Positions 26,538-36,050 of a stretch of DNA of 64,000 nucleotides are shown here, piece by piece. The translations under genes and the position numbers were made by a program. The notes under the pieces are model-generated. The model was not told the origin of the DNA, searched no databases, and worked only from the letters and a program-made list of their open reading frames with translations. The stretch is taken from assembly GCA_964418695.1 (NCBI GenBank), contig CAYQMN010000002.1, positions 62,001-126,000 of the forward strand. Direction: 5' to 3'. Position 1 is the first letter of the stretch. Each line of letters begins with the position of its first letter. Source of the DNA: Prado023 sp964418695. GTDB lineage: Bacteria > Actinomycetota > Actinomycetes > S36-B12 > CAIYMF01.

Positions 26538-26796
26538 ACGAGAGAACTCGTCCCTCCCGAGCCTCTGGGGAGGTCTGGTGGCCGATGCTTTGAGTCGCGT
26601 GATCGCCGACTCTGGTCGAGGTGTGCGAACGGTAGCGGTCGACGCAGTGACACAGCAGGGACGAACGCCCCACACCCGATCGTGCTTCGTGCTCGCCCCA
26701 GGCCGGTAGGACCGAAAGGTCGTGCGCGCCGAGACGATCGCCCGAGGATTGCGCGAGGCCCGGCTTCGCCGACGGTAGCTCCTGGGGGGGTCCAGG

Positions 26797-27504
26797 TCAC
26801 TCCACGCGGGCGGCGGCGGACGCGGCGCCGAGCCAGGTGTGCGGGTTGCCCTCGTAGCACCAGCCCAGCCGAGGGTTACCCTCCTTGGCCACCCACAGCG
26901 ACGGGATGCGCCGGGACCCGTCCCGCGAGGCGAGCATCTGGAAGCAGCTCGCCGCCCGCAGCAGGCCGGGATGCAGGACCAGGGCGCTGACCCCTTCGGC
27001 GATCGTGAGCGGCAGCCGTCCGCGCTCGGCGAGCAGTGGACCGGCTTGCGACGGGGGGATGCCCAGCGTGTCCCGCCCGGAGTCGAAGTCCAGCAGCAGG
27101 TACGGCTCAGCCGGGACCGGGTCCACGGGGGCGAACGTGTCCGGTCCGACCGGGAACATGTTGGTCAGACCAGCGACCGAGCCCTGGCGGGTCAGCGGCA
27201 TGACCTGCTCGATCGGCAGCCCGGGCAGGACCAGCACGACGGGCAGCCGGCCAGTCGCCGGGTCGGCCACAGGGCGGCGAACGCGCGACGCCGGGTCGGC
27301 CACCGTGCGAGCGCGCGACGCCGGGTCGGCGGCTGTACCCGCAGACGCCTCAGGCATCCTGGCAGCCAGCTCGTCGGCACGCTCGGTCAGTGCCGGCTCA
27401 CTCCAGCCCACCAGCTCGGCGATCCCGAGATCGACGTACGTCCGGACCTGGTCGTGCAGCAGCGTCTCCATCGCCTGGGGAACGCCGGGCGCGCTGGCGG
27501 CCAT
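26797..27504 (-). CDS. DUF5701 family protein
   Basis: A 235-residue cytoplasmic protein matching the DUF5701 layout: VRTYVDLGIAELVGWSE at the start, then VLVLPGLPIEQVMPL, PYLLLDFDSGRDTLGIPP, RGRLPLTIAEGVSALVLHP, and the closing LGWCYEGNPHTWLGAAS. Function is unknown. An insertion of three imperfect VADPASR repeats (27250-27345) sits between the first and second blocks. Start choice is ATG 27504, with ATG 27471 as alternative; neither has a close ribosome site. It is divergent from the winged-helix gene at 27700. Confidence 0.82.
   Translation of the reverse strand: MAASAPGVPQAMETLLHDQVRTYVDLGIAELVGWSEPALTERADELAARMPEASAGTAADPASRARTVADPASRVRRPVADPATGRLPVVLVLPGLPIEQVMPLTRQGSVAGLTNMFPVGPDTFAPVDPVPAEPYLLLDFDSGRDTLGIPPSQAGPLLAERGRLPLTIAEGVSALVLHPGLLRAASCFQMLASRDGSRRIPSLWVAKEGNPRLGWCYEGNPHTWLGAASAAARVE
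27250..27345 (-). repeat. In-frame triplicated VADPASR coding repeat
   Basis: Three imperfect copies of a GACGCCGGGTCGGCC-type word encode ADPASRART/ADPASRVRR/ADPATGRLP inside the DUF5701 gene. Confidence 0.65.
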
Positions 27505-27699
27505 TCCCGGGCGCGGGATCGCCTCCGCGGTCGAGGTCGCTGGCGACCGGCTGCATCCATCCGTCACAGATCCAGGATGTCGAGCACGCGCGTGGCCCCC
27601 GGCGGGGTCGAAGCTCAGCAGCAGGGGGAATCGGTCGGGGACCGGCGCGGCAACGCTCGGGATCGCCTCCGAGGTCGGAGGGCCCCGATACTGGCCGCG

Positions 27700-28848
27700 A
27701 TGAGCAGCGCCGCCGGACCTCAGATCGAGGCCGACACCTGGTTGCGGCAACGCTGGGCGGCCACCGGGCTGCCCGGGACCACCGCGGGGACCTCCCGGGC
27801 GGCGTCGACCGGCGCTGAGGAGGTGCGCCGCACCGGCGCCATCCAGTCCCAGGAGTTCGAGCAGACGCTCTGGTCGCTGCACCGCCGCACGGGCGCGGCC
27901 CGCGACCAGCTGCTCGCCGAGTTCGACGCCGGGGTCTACCTCCGCACGCACGCCATGCGGCCCACGTGGCACTTCGTGCACCGGGACGACCTGGAGCTGG
28001 TGCAGGCGGCCACGGCCGATCGGGTGCACCCGCTGGTCGCGCAGACCGCGAAGGCGTCCCGGGTCGACGTCGCCGTCTTCCGGGAGGGGGCTCCGGTGGT
28101 CGTGGCGGCCCTGTGCGACGGGCCGATGACCCGTCGCGACCTGGCCGAGCGGCTCGCGGCCGAGGGGCTGCCTGCCACCGGCCTGGGGCTGGTGGGCCTG
28201 CTCATGTGGGCCGAGCTGGAGTGCCTGATCGCGTCCGGCCCGAGGTCCGACGGGCGCCAGACCTATGCGCTGTGGGATCCGCCGCACCCGCGGCCCGAGA
28301 AGGCCGACGCGATCCGCGAGCTGCTGCAGCGCTACCTCGGCTCGCACGGGCCGTCGCGGATCGAGGACGTCGCTGCGTGGTCGGGCCTCACGCGGACGGG
28401 GATCCGCCGGGCGCTGACCGAGCTGGACGTCGCCAGCGGGACGGTCGAGGGGATCGCGTGCTGGTGGGTGGACGAGCCGGGCCAGCCGGATTCGGTGGGC
28501 GGGGGTGGCCAGGCACCCGATCCGCCCGAGTGGGAGGCGCCCGCAGTCGAGCTGCTCGCCCCCTACGACGAGGTCGTCTCCGGACTCAGCCCCTCGGGCA
28601 AGCGGCTCTTCGATCGCGCCCGGGTCAACCGCGAGCGCCCGGGGACGCCGCTGGGCGTGCTGATGGTCGACGGTCAGCTCGCCGGTCGCTGGCGCCGGCA
28701 GGCGGTCGGCGATCGACTCGTCGTCGAGGTCATGCGCCTGCGGTCGCTGTCGGTTCAGGAGCTGGCCGTACTCGACGCCCAGGTCGAGGCGATGGGCCGG
28801 TTCGTCGGGCTGCCGGCCGAGCTGCGCGAGGTCGCCACAGGGCGCTGA
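27700..28848 (+). CDS. Winged-helix DNA-binding domain protein (YcaQ/HTH_42 family)
   Basis: A 382-residue protein of the winged-helix family typified by AlkZ/YcaQ DNA glycosylases. Hallmarks are the Q-rich motif IQSQEFEQTLWSLHRRTG, LRTHAMRPTWHFVHRDD and the C-terminal LLAPYDEVVSGLSPSGKRLFDR...VLMVDGQLAGRWRR. The QXQ-type catalytic motif of AlkZ appears as QSQ here (family knowledge), so a base-excision role is possible; many relatives are unassigned. ATG 27700 has a GATACT box ending 7 nt upstream. It is a single gene, divergent from the DUF5701 gene. Confidence 0.82.
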   Translation: MSSAAGPQIEADTWLRQRWAATGLPGTTAGTSRAASTGAEEVRRTGAIQSQEFEQTLWSLHRRTGAARDQLLAEFDAGVYLRTHAMRPTWHFVHRDDLELVQAATADRVHPLVAQTAKASRVDVAVFREGAPVVVAALCDGPMTRRDLAERLAAEGLPATGLGLVGLLMWAELECLIASGPRSDGRQTYALWDPPHPRPEKADAIRELLQRYLGSHGPSRIEDVAAWSGLTRTGIRRALTELDVASGTVEGIACWWVDEPGQPDSVGGGGQAPDPPEWEAPAVELLAPYDEVVSGLSPSGKRLFDRARVNRERPGTPLGVLMVDGQLAGRWRRQAVGDRLVVEVMRLRSLSVQELAVLDAQVEAMGRFVGLPAELREVATGR

Positions 28849-29046
28849 TCGCCGGATGAGGGTCGCAGCGCTCCCACGCAGGTGAATCTGGTCGCCTATG
28901 GGGCTGCTGAGGCCCCCTTCACTCATCAGATTGTGAGGGGGAGGGGGTGGCGCTGGGCCGGTTCGCCGGGTCACCGGCGAGCGCCGCGAGGGGAGCCCGA
29001 TCGCCGGATCACGAACAGAATGGTCGAGATCCGACAGAGACCGTAC

Positions 29047-29072
29047 GGATTCCGACACCCGTGTCGGAATCC
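29047..29072. repeat. 26-bp perfect palindrome
   Basis: Arms of 12 bp (GGATTCCGACAC and GTGTCGGAATCC) are separated by CC. A further TCCGACA half-copy lies at about 29029-29036. Its place between convergent genes makes an operator role doubtful. Confidence 0.6.
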
Positions 29073-29088
29073 GACCACGGAGTTGGGC

Positions 29089-29117
29089 GAGCCTCCCGCG
29101 GGCCCCGCGGGAGGCTC
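29089..29117. terminator. Hairpin terminator between winged-helix and moeZ genes
   Basis: A perfect 13-bp GC-rich stem (29089-29101 with 29105-29117) with a 3-nt loop, between convergent transcription units. Confidence 0.7.
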
Positions 29118-29253
29118 CGGGCAAGGTGCGGGTGGGGCCCGTCGGGGCGCAGGGGATCGTGTGGGCGCCTCGGCCGACACCCGAGCGGCCGGCGCGGGGC
29201 GCGAATCGGGCGACACCCGCGCGGACCGCCGGTGGGGTCGCGGCGCCCGGGGA

Positions 29254-30447
29254 TCAGTACGTGGGCTTCTCGGGCTCGATCTGGTTGACCCAGGCCAGCA
29301 CCCCGCCGCCCACGTGGACCGCGTCGGCGAAGCCGGCGGACTTCAGCACGGCCAGCACCTCCGCCGAGCGCACGCCCGACTTGCAGTGCACCACGATCTG
29401 GCGGTCCTGCGGCAGGTCGGCCAGGGCCGCCCCGGAGAGGAACTCGCCCTTGGGCACCAGCCGCGCCCCGGGGATCGAGACGATCTCGTACTCGGCCGGC
29501 TCGCGGACGTCGATGAGCTCGAACTCGCGCGCCCCGGACTCGCGGTCGCTGAGCATCCCCGCCAGGTCGCCCACCGAGATGGTGGAGCCGCGCACCGCGT
29601 CGGAGGCCTCCTGCGAGACCGCGCCGCAGAACGCCTCGTAGTCGATCAGCTCGGTGACCGTCGGGTTCGGCCCGCACACGGCACAGGCCGGGTCCTTGCG
29701 CACGCGCAGGGTCCGGAAGGTCATGTCCAGCGCGTCGTGGACCATCAGCCGGCCGACCAGCGGGTCGCCGATGCCGGCGAGGAGCTTGATCGCCTCGGTG
29801 ACCTGCAGCGACCCGACGGTCGCGCACAGCACGCCGAGCACGCCGCCCTCCGCGCAGCTGGGGACCATGCCGGGCGGCGGGGGCTCGGGGTACAGGCAGC
29901 GGTAGCACGGGCCCTGATCGGCCCAGAACACCGACACCTGCCCGTCGAACCGGTAGATGGAGCCCCAGACGTAGGGCTTGCCCAGCAGCACGCAGGCGTC
30001 GTTGACCAGGTACCGGGTCGCGAAGTTGTCGGTGCCGTCCACGATCAGGTCGTACTGGGCGAAGATGTCCAGCACGTTGGAGGAATCGAGCCGCTCCTCG
30101 TGCAGGACGACGGTGACCAGCGGGTTGATCTCGGCCACCGAGTCGCGCGCCGACTGGGCCTTGGGCCGGCCGATGTCGGACTGGCCATGGATGACCTGGC
30201 GCTGGAGGTTGGACTCGTCGACCACGTCGAAGTCGATGATCCCGAGTGTGCCCACGCCGGCCGCGGCCAGGTACATCAGAGTCGGCGAGCCCAGGCCGCC
30301 GGCGCCCACGCAGAGCACGCGCGCGGCCTTGAGCCGGCGCTGCCCGTCCATCGCGACGTCCGGGACGATCAGGTGCCGGGAGTAGCGGCGTACCTCGTCG
30401 ACGGTCAGGGCCGGGGCAAGGTCGACGAGCGGGGGGATCGTGGGCAT
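29254..30447 (-). CDS. moeZ: Adenylyltransferase/sulfurtransferase MoeZ
   Basis: Activates the C-terminus of ubiquitin-like sulfur carriers (MoaD/ThiS/CysO type) by adenylation and transfers sulfur for molybdopterin, thiamine or cysteine synthesis. The N-terminal E1-like domain has GAGGLGSP, NLQRQVIHG, DGTDNFATRYLVND and the zinc cysteines CYRC and CAVC. The C-terminal rhodanese domain has VHCKSGVRSAEV with the persulfide-forming Cys. The length of 397 residues matches mycobacterial MoeZ. ATG 30447 has GGAGGAAG just upstream. Confidence 0.94.
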   Translation of the reverse strand: MPTIPPLVDLAPALTVDEVRRYSRHLIVPDVAMDGQRRLKAARVLCVGAGGLGSPTLMYLAAAGVGTLGIIDFDVVDESNLQRQVIHGQSDIGRPKAQSARDSVAEINPLVTVVLHEERLDSSNVLDIFAQYDLIVDGTDNFATRYLVNDACVLLGKPYVWGSIYRFDGQVSVFWADQGPCYRCLYPEPPPPGMVPSCAEGGVLGVLCATVGSLQVTEAIKLLAGIGDPLVGRLMVHDALDMTFRTLRVRKDPACAVCGPNPTVTELIDYEAFCGAVSQEASDAVRGSTISVGDLAGMLSDRESGAREFELIDVREPAEYEIVSIPGARLVPKGEFLSGAALADLPQDRQIVVHCKSGVRSAEVLAVLKSAGFADAVHVGGGVLAWVNQIEPEKPTY

Positions 30448-30645
30448 GGCTTCCTCCGGGACGCGAGAGGGGAAGGATACTGGTCCCGCACGACACCCGG
30501 GATCGCCCATCGGCAGCGCGCTACGTGCCCACCTGGCCGATCCCCGGCTTGGGTCGTGCTGGCGGCAGTCCCGCCCCGCCGGCCTCGCCTCGCGCCCATC
30601 CGGTGCACATCCGCACGCCTTGGCGCGGTGCTGGGGATCCGGTGG

Positions 30646-30651
30646 CAGACT
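30646..30651 (+). promoter_or_regulatory. -10-like box (CAGACT) of the M13 peptidase gene
   Basis: CAGACT ends 7 nt before ATG 30659. It is off-consensus at the first base, and no Shine-Dalgarno sequence is visible. Confidence 0.35.
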
Positions 30652-30658
30652 CCGGCGC

Positions 30659-32626
30659 ATGCGCAGCGGCCTGGACCTCACCCACATCGACGCGGACGTC
30701 CGCCCGCAGGACGACCTGTTCGGGCATCTCAACGGCCAGTGGCTGGCCACGCACGAGATCCCCCCCGACCGCGCCTCCGACGGAGTGTTCTACGCCCTGC
30801 GCGACGCATCCGAGGAGCAGGTGCGGGCGATCATCGAGACCGCGGCCCGCGAGTCCGATCCGGGCACGCTCGGCGCGCGCGTGGGCGATCTGTATGGCTC
30901 GTTCATGGACGAGCAGGCGATCGAGGCCCTGGGCCGCACCCCGATCCAGCCCGATCTCGACTCGATCCGCGAGGTCGGCGACCGGGCCGCGCTGGTCGCG
31001 CTGATAGCCCGGCTGCAGCTCGACGGGTCGGTGGCCGGCTTCCTGGCCCCGTACGTCAACAACGACGCCGACGACGCGAACCAGTACGTCGTCTACCTGA
31101 CCCAGGCGGGCCTGGGGCTGCCGGACGAGTCCTACTACCGGGAGGAGTCGTTCGCGCCGATCCGCAAGGCCTATGTCGAGCACGTCGCGCGGATGCTCGG
31201 CCTGGCCGGCTGGGCGGCCGACGAGGAGGCGGCGCGGGCGCAGGCCGCCGACGTGATGGCCCTGGAGACCGCGCTGGCGGCCCACCACTGGGACAAGGTC
31301 GCCAACCGCGACGCCGTGCTGACGTTCAACCGGCGGGCCCTGGACGAGATCCCCGAGCTCCTGCCCGGGCTGGGGGTGCGCAAGTGGCTGACGATGCTCG
31401 AGGCGCCGATGGCGCACATCGACGACGTCATCGTCCGCCAGCCCTCGTACGTGCACGCCCTGGCCACCGTGCTCACCGAGCAGTCGCTCGCGGCCTGGCG
31501 GGCGTGGCTGGCCTGGTCGGTGATCCGCCGGGCCGCCGGCCTGCTGGACGCCGAGGTCGTGCAGGCGAACTTCGACTTCTACGGCACGACCCTGACCGGC
31601 GCCCCGCAGCTGCGCGACCGGTGGAAGCGCGGCGTCGGGCTGGTCGAGGGGACGCTCGGCGAGGCGGTCGGCGAGCTCTACGTCATGACCCACTTCCCGC
31701 CGGTGGCCAAGGAGCGGATGCTCGAGCTGGTCGAGCACCTGGTGGCGGCCTACCGCGAGCGCCTCGAGGTGCTGGAGTGGATGGGCCCGGAGACTCGCGA
31801 GCGCGCGCTGGCCAAGCTCGCGGCGTTCACCCCGAAGGTCGGCTACCCGGATCGCTGGCGCGACTACTCCGGCCTGGTCGTCGACCCGGCAGACCTGGTC
31901 GGCAACGTCCGGCGGGCGGGCCGGTTCGAGGCGGCCTTCGAGTGGGCGAAGCTGGGCGGGCCGGTGGACCGGCTCGAGTGGTTCATGACCCCGCAGACGG
32001 TCAACGCCTACTACAACCCGGGCATGAACGAGATCGTCTTCCCCGCGGCGATCCTGCAGCCGCCCTTCTTCACCATGGACGCCGACGACGCGGTCAACTA
32101 CGGGGCGATCGGGGCGGTGATCGGCCACGAGATCGGTCACGGGTTCGACGACCAGGGCTCCAAGTTCGACGGGCAGGGCAACCTGGTCGACTGGTGGACC
32201 ACCGCCGATCGGGAGCGCTTCGACGCCCTGGGCGCGCGGCTGATCGCCCAGTACGACGGGCTCACCCCGCGCGGGCTCCCGGCGGGCAACACGGTCAACG
32301 GTGCGCTGACCGTGGGGGAGAACATCGGCGACCTCGGTGGGATCGCGGTCGCGCTTGCGGCCTACCGGCGCAGCCTGGGCGGCGAGCCGGCGCCGATCAT
32401 CGACGGCCTGACTGGCGAGCAGCGGTTCTTCCTGGGCTGGGCGCAGGCATGGCGGGCGAAGTCCCGGCCGGAGGAGGCGATCCGCCTGCTGGCGATCGAT
32501 CCGCACTCGCCTGCGGAGTTCAGGTGCAACATCGTCTCCAACCTGGCGGAGTTCCACGAGGCGTTCGGCGTGCAGCCCGGCGACGGGATGTGGCGCGACG
32601 AGGCCGACCGGGTGGTCATCTGGTAG
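30659..32626 (+). CDS. M13-family zinc metallopeptidase (neprilysin-like)
   Basis: A 655-residue zinc endopeptidase of family M13 that cleaves small peptides. The zinc motif HEIGH starts at His490 and the third ligand is Glu554 in GENIGDLGG; NAYYNPGMNEIVFPA and the C-terminal CNIVSNLAEFHEAF are also characteristic. There is no signal peptide or membrane helix, so it is cytoplasmic, as for mycobacterial Zmp1-like enzymes before any nonclassical export. It is the last housekeeping-type gene before the surface polysaccharide locus. Confidence 0.94.
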   Translation: MRSGLDLTHIDADVRPQDDLFGHLNGQWLATHEIPPDRASDGVFYALRDASEEQVRAIIETAARESDPGTLGARVGDLYGSFMDEQAIEALGRTPIQPDLDSIREVGDRAALVALIARLQLDGSVAGFLAPYVNNDADDANQYVVYLTQAGLGLPDESYYREESFAPIRKAYVEHVARMLGLAGWAADEEAARAQAADVMALETALAAHHWDKVANRDAVLTFNRRALDEIPELLPGLGVRKWLTMLEAPMAHIDDVIVRQPSYVHALATVLTEQSLAAWRAWLAWSVIRRAAGLLDAEVVQANFDFYGTTLTGAPQLRDRWKRGVGLVEGTLGEAVGELYVMTHFPPVAKERMLELVEHLVAAYRERLEVLEWMGPETRERALAKLAAFTPKVGYPDRWRDYSGLVVDPADLVGNVRRAGRFEAAFEWAKLGGPVDRLEWFMTPQTVNAYYNPGMNEIVFPAAILQPPFFTMDADDAVNYGAIGAVIGHEIGHGFDDQGSKFDGQGNLVDWWTTADRERFDALGARLIAQYDGLTPRGLPAGNTVNGALTVGENIGDLGGIAVALAAYRRSLGGEPAPIIDGLTGEQRFFLGWAQAWRAKSRPEEAIRLLAIDPHSPAEFRCNIVSNLAEFHEAFGVQPGDGMWRDEADRVVIW

Positions 32627-32747
32627 GCGGAGCTGGGCGCAGCCGGCCGTGCGCTGGTCACGCTCGGCTGCCCTGCACAGGAGGTGTTGCTCGCTGCCCG
32701 GATTGGAGCCACGTCCCCCGACATGGCCTTGAGATGCCAGTCGTCCC

Positions 32748-33881
32748 TCAGCGCGCTGAGGCGATCGTCCGGACGACGAGGGAGGCGGCTCGCTGGGCGC
32801 CTGCCTGGTTGAGGTGCCCGCCGTCGGACGTGTACCCCTCGTAGAGCTGCTCGTACGCTTGCCCACCTGACGAGCCAGTGACGCGGCTCCCGTCGGGCCG
32901 CGTCGACTCCAGCGCGGCCAGGTCGATGAGCCGACCGGACGAGGCGTACTCCTTGCGCATCAGGACATTGAGCTTGTATCGCGCCACGTTGTCCGAGGGG
33001 CTGTAGGTCGTGAGTGGTGCAGTCACATGCAGGAAGACGACCTTGGGATACGCGGCCTGGAGAGCGCTGAGCGTCGAGCGGTACTGGGCGAACCAAGCGT
33101 TCGCATCGAATCCCGCCCCGACGTCTACGTAGCACAGCTTCATGAAGGCAACCTGAGTGTTGGCTCCGACCCCGCGGTTCCGGATCCAGGCGTTGAAGTC
33201 GCTCAGCTTCGACTTCGGGTTGAAGTTCGCGCCGATGTAGGCGTTGCCGAAGCCGCCGGCCGTTGGCGCCTTGCCCTCCACGACCACAGGGGCGGGGACA
33301 GAGCCCGCTGCATACAGCGTGGCCAGCCCATCGAGGATGTTGGCGCCCACGGACTGATGGCCGAAGAAGATGCGGGTTGCCCTGACCTCGCGCAATTGGG
33401 CTTCGGTAGGAGTCGCGAGGATCGGCGTGGCGGCGACCGGCGGGCGGGGCTTGACCGGCGTACTGGGCTTGGCTGGAGCAGGACTGGCCAGGGCGGGGAT
33501 CCGCACCGCTACCCAGCCTCGTCCCGCCTTCTTGCGGTCGGCCCGGGCTCTCACGTGCAGCGTCTGGGCCGACACGGGCAGAGTGAAGGCTGCCTTGTGG
33601 TGCTTCGTGCGCTTCGTGCGCACCTTCTTCTTGCCCGATCCCGTTCGAAACTTGACCTGCACGACCTTCTTCGAGGAGACGACGCGCACCGCCACCTTGC
33701 CGTTTGCCTTGCGCTTCGCGGTGGCAGACGCGTGCGCACTCTGGCTCGCTGTGGCGAGGATGTGGCTGGTCTCGACAGCGCCGATCGGCTGCCCGTTCGT
33801 GCCAGTCCCGGGGCCGAGAAGCCCGACAGCGAGCACGGTGCCGCTGATCGCTGCCAGAGCTCGCAGGCTCGGAATCTGCAT
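32748..33881 (-). CDS. Secreted SGNH-like hydrolase of the FGHQSVG type, with basic N-terminal domain
   Basis: A 377-residue exported protein. A signal peptide (about 1-35) is followed by a very Lys/Arg-rich beta-pattern domain (about 60-130), a Pro/Ala linker and a hydrolase-like domain. That domain opens with FFGHQSVGAN (about 172-181) and closes with DGGHLNQAG, whose His is near 356, an SGNH-like arrangement in which Ser follows GHQ. The substrate is probably an acyl group on surface glycan (inference). ATG 33881 has GGGGA upstream. A related protein is encoded at 57905, at the other end of the locus. Confidence 0.75.
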   Translation of the reverse strand: MQIPSLRALAAISGTVLAVGLLGPGTGTNGQPIGAVETSHILATASQSAHASATAKRKANGKVAVRVVSSKKVVQVKFRTGSGKKKVRTKRTKHHKAAFTLPVSAQTLHVRARADRKKAGRGWVAVRIPALASPAPAKPSTPVKPRPPVAATPILATPTEAQLREVRATRIFFGHQSVGANILDGLATLYAAGSVPAPVVVEGKAPTAGGFGNAYIGANFNPKSKLSDFNAWIRNRGVGANTQVAFMKLCYVDVGAGFDANAWFAQYRSTLSALQAAYPKVVFLHVTAPLTTYSPSDNVARYKLNVLMRKEYASSGRLIDLAALESTRPDGSRVTGSSGGQAYEQLYEGYTSDGGHLNQAGAQRAASLVVRTIASAR

Positions 33882-34003
33882 GAGGTTCCCCTTCACTCGC
33901 GGTGGCTCGGCGGCTGGGGCGGGATGCTACTCGGTCGCCGACCATGCCTCCATGGCGTGGCAGCGTCGGCGTTCTGACGTGTTCGGGATCGATGACCACA
34001 CGG

Positions 34004-34042
34004 CAATGGGGCGGGAACCTCAGTGAGGTACCCGCCCCATTG
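34004..34042 (-). terminator. Terminator of the PIG-L gene
   Basis: A 12-bp stem (34004-34015 with 34031-34042) carries an inner 5-6 bp stem (CCTCA/TGAGG). It lies about 30 nt past the PIG-L stop at 34073. Confidence 0.7.
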
Positions 34043-34072
34043 CTGGCGCGTCGGAACGTCATCCGGGCGGCA

Positions 34073-36050
34073 TCAGCTCCCCCACGCCTGGAACTCGGCG
34101 AGTCCGGGGTTGCCGGTGGCCCCGCTGATCGAGGNNNNNNNNNNNNNNNNNNNNNNNNNNNNNNNNNNNNNNNNNNNNNNNNNNNNNNNNNNNNNNNNNN
34201 NNNNNNNNNNNNNNNNNNNNNNNNNNNNNNNNNNCCACGTTGGTGCCCGTCGGAGGGCCAGTCGGGGTCTCAGTCGGAGTCGCCGTCGGCGTCGGGGTCG
34301 GGGTCGGCGTCGGGGTCGGCGTCGGGGTCGGCGTCTCAGTCGGGGTCGGCGTCGGCGTCGGCGTGGGGGTCGGCGTGGGGGTCGGGGTCGGCGTCGGCGT
34401 GGGGGTCGGGGTCGGGGTCGGGGCGGACCAAGAGGCAGTGCCGAAGGTCTCCAGCTCGGCGAGGCCGGGCGAGAACGTCGACCCGCTCACGGAGGTGACC
34501 GTGAAGCGGACGCTGGTCGTGTCTCGAGGCACGAACACCACGGGCGTGGCTGTCCCGGCATTGGCCAGAGCGCCGACGGCGACGACGGTGCCGTCGGAGA
34601 AGGTCAGCGTGCCGCCGGTGATCTGGTCGCTGGCGTTCGGCCGGTCGTAGAGGACCACGCGGTTCAGCGTGACGCTCTGGTCCCAATTCAGCTGGATCCA
34701 CGAGCCCACGGCCTGCCCCGCGACCGCCCACTCCCTGGACGAGTCGTTGGGGTAGCCGTCGATGACACCGTCGATCGCCTTCGCGGCCTCTTGGCCGCCG
34801 GACTGGGACGACGCGGTCACGGTCGGGCTGAGCGACCGGGCCAGGTTGTCTCCCGACGGTGCCGGGACGGAGACGGTCACGGAGTCCGCGACGGAGTTGG
34901 TCGTACCGTCGTTCACGACCAGCGACAGCGTCACCGACGTGCCTTGGGTGGGGGCGGTGAAGGTGGTTCGTGCCGCCGTCGGGTTGGCCAAGCTCACCGG
35001 GGTGCCCGCGGTCTGGGTCCACTGGAATGTCAGTCCGTTCCCGTCCTGGTCGGAGGACCCCCAGCCGTCCAGCTGCACCGTGACACCGGGAAGGACTGCT
35101 TGGTCGGCTCCAGCATCCGCGACCGGCGCGTGATTGACCGTAGGGGTGCCACCTCCGGTCACTGACGCGATCGTGTACTGCTTGTCGTACGCATATTCGA
35201 ACCCGTTCACGCCGGGGTCGTACGTGGAGTAGATGGCGAGGGCCGCCTCCTTGGCCGTCAGATCGCTGCCGGAGACGTTGGCCGCCCTGTTTGCCACGGA
35301 GTAGTCCTCGTACGCGACCAGTGAGCGCAGGCCCGGCCATGCCGTGGCCGCGGCCTGGGTGAACACCGCGGCCGCGTGGTGATCGGGGTGGTCGGTGTTC
35401 ACGTTGAGCTCGGACACGAAGTCGGAGGTCCGGATGACCGCGGGCTGCATCGTGGACATGAACGCGGAGAGCGCGCTGATCAGCGACTCCCTCGTGTACG
35501 AGTTGGAGCCGTCGACGGCGCTGATCGTGGAGATGTCGTTGGCCCAGAGTCGCGACAGGCTCTGGTAGTTGGTGGAGGCGTACCCGCCGCCGGTGAAATT
35601 GCCGTCGGGGAGGCGAAGGAACGCCATCGAGATCTGGGGCAGGGCGTCCAGCGTGGCCAGGCGGATGGTGTGGCCGCTCATCTGGGCTGTCGAGATGGTC
35701 CACGAGTTGGCAACCCCCGCCATCGAGGCGTAGGTGGCCTGGACGCCGGCCTCACGCTGGGCCGCCCACGAGACCGCGCCGCCGGCGTCGCCCGAGGTCA
35801 GGAAGATCGAGCGGACGCATCGGCCAATCCGGACGTCCTTGAGGAGATCCGGGTTCAGGAAGAGGAGGTCGTCGTCAGGGTGAGCGACGACCACCATTGC
35901 TCCCTCAGGGCATGTGGTCGGGGGAGGCGAGCTCGCGGCAGCAGCCGGACGCGAGATCCCGAGGACGACGAGCAACGCCGCCGTGATGATGACCCAGAGG
36001 CCTCGGCCTTGCGGCAGTTGAGATCGCACCCGCGAACCACTCACACTCAT
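34073..36050 (-). CDS. Secreted PIG-L family deacetylase with PKD-like and discoidin-like modules (contains assembly gap)
   Basis: An exported LmbE/PIG-L zinc deacetylase, likely acting on N-acetyl sugars. After a signal peptide (about 1-39) comes the metal motif VAHPDDD (His57-Asp60) and a second site TDHPDHH. A PKD-like Ig domain (ADAGADQAVLPGVTVQLDG), a discoidin-like domain ending in SPGLAELETFG, and a long Pro-Thr linker follow. The 100-N gap (34135-34234) follows the linker; beyond it, one frame reads SGATGNPGLAEFQAWGS then TGA, the end of a second discoidin-like domain. ATG 36050 has GAGGAA 8 nt upstream. Confidence 0.85.
34135..34234. other. Assembly gap (100 N) inside the PIG-L gene
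   Basis: A placeholder gap. The sequence on its far side encodes the last strand of a discoidin-like domain, so a few hundred bases of coding sequence are probably missing. Confidence 0.95.
34240..34430 (-). repeat. Pro-Thr-encoding GTCGG-type simple repeat
   Basis: Runs of GTCGGCGTCGGGGTCGG words read on the minus strand as a PTPTPT linker between the two discoidin-like modules. Confidence 0.85.

Larger units (their letters stand above)
28849..29253. other. 405-bp intergenic region with a palindrome and a terminator
   Basis: No gene is supported here. It contains an exact inverted repeat at 29047-29072 and a strong hairpin at 29089-29117, listed separately. It lies between the ends of two convergent genes, so no promoter is required. 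Confidence 0.6.

Noticed and set aside
28882..32844. A 1320-codon open frame on the + strand and its 781-codon counterpart on the - strand (30521-32866)
   Set aside because: They lie antisense or out of frame to moeZ and the M13 peptidase, have Arg/Gly/Pro-rich composition and no domain; they are open only because high GC depletes stop codons.
34240..34430. Possible regulatory or CRISPR-like simple repeat
   Set aside because: It encodes the Pro-Thr linker of the PIG-L protein in frame.
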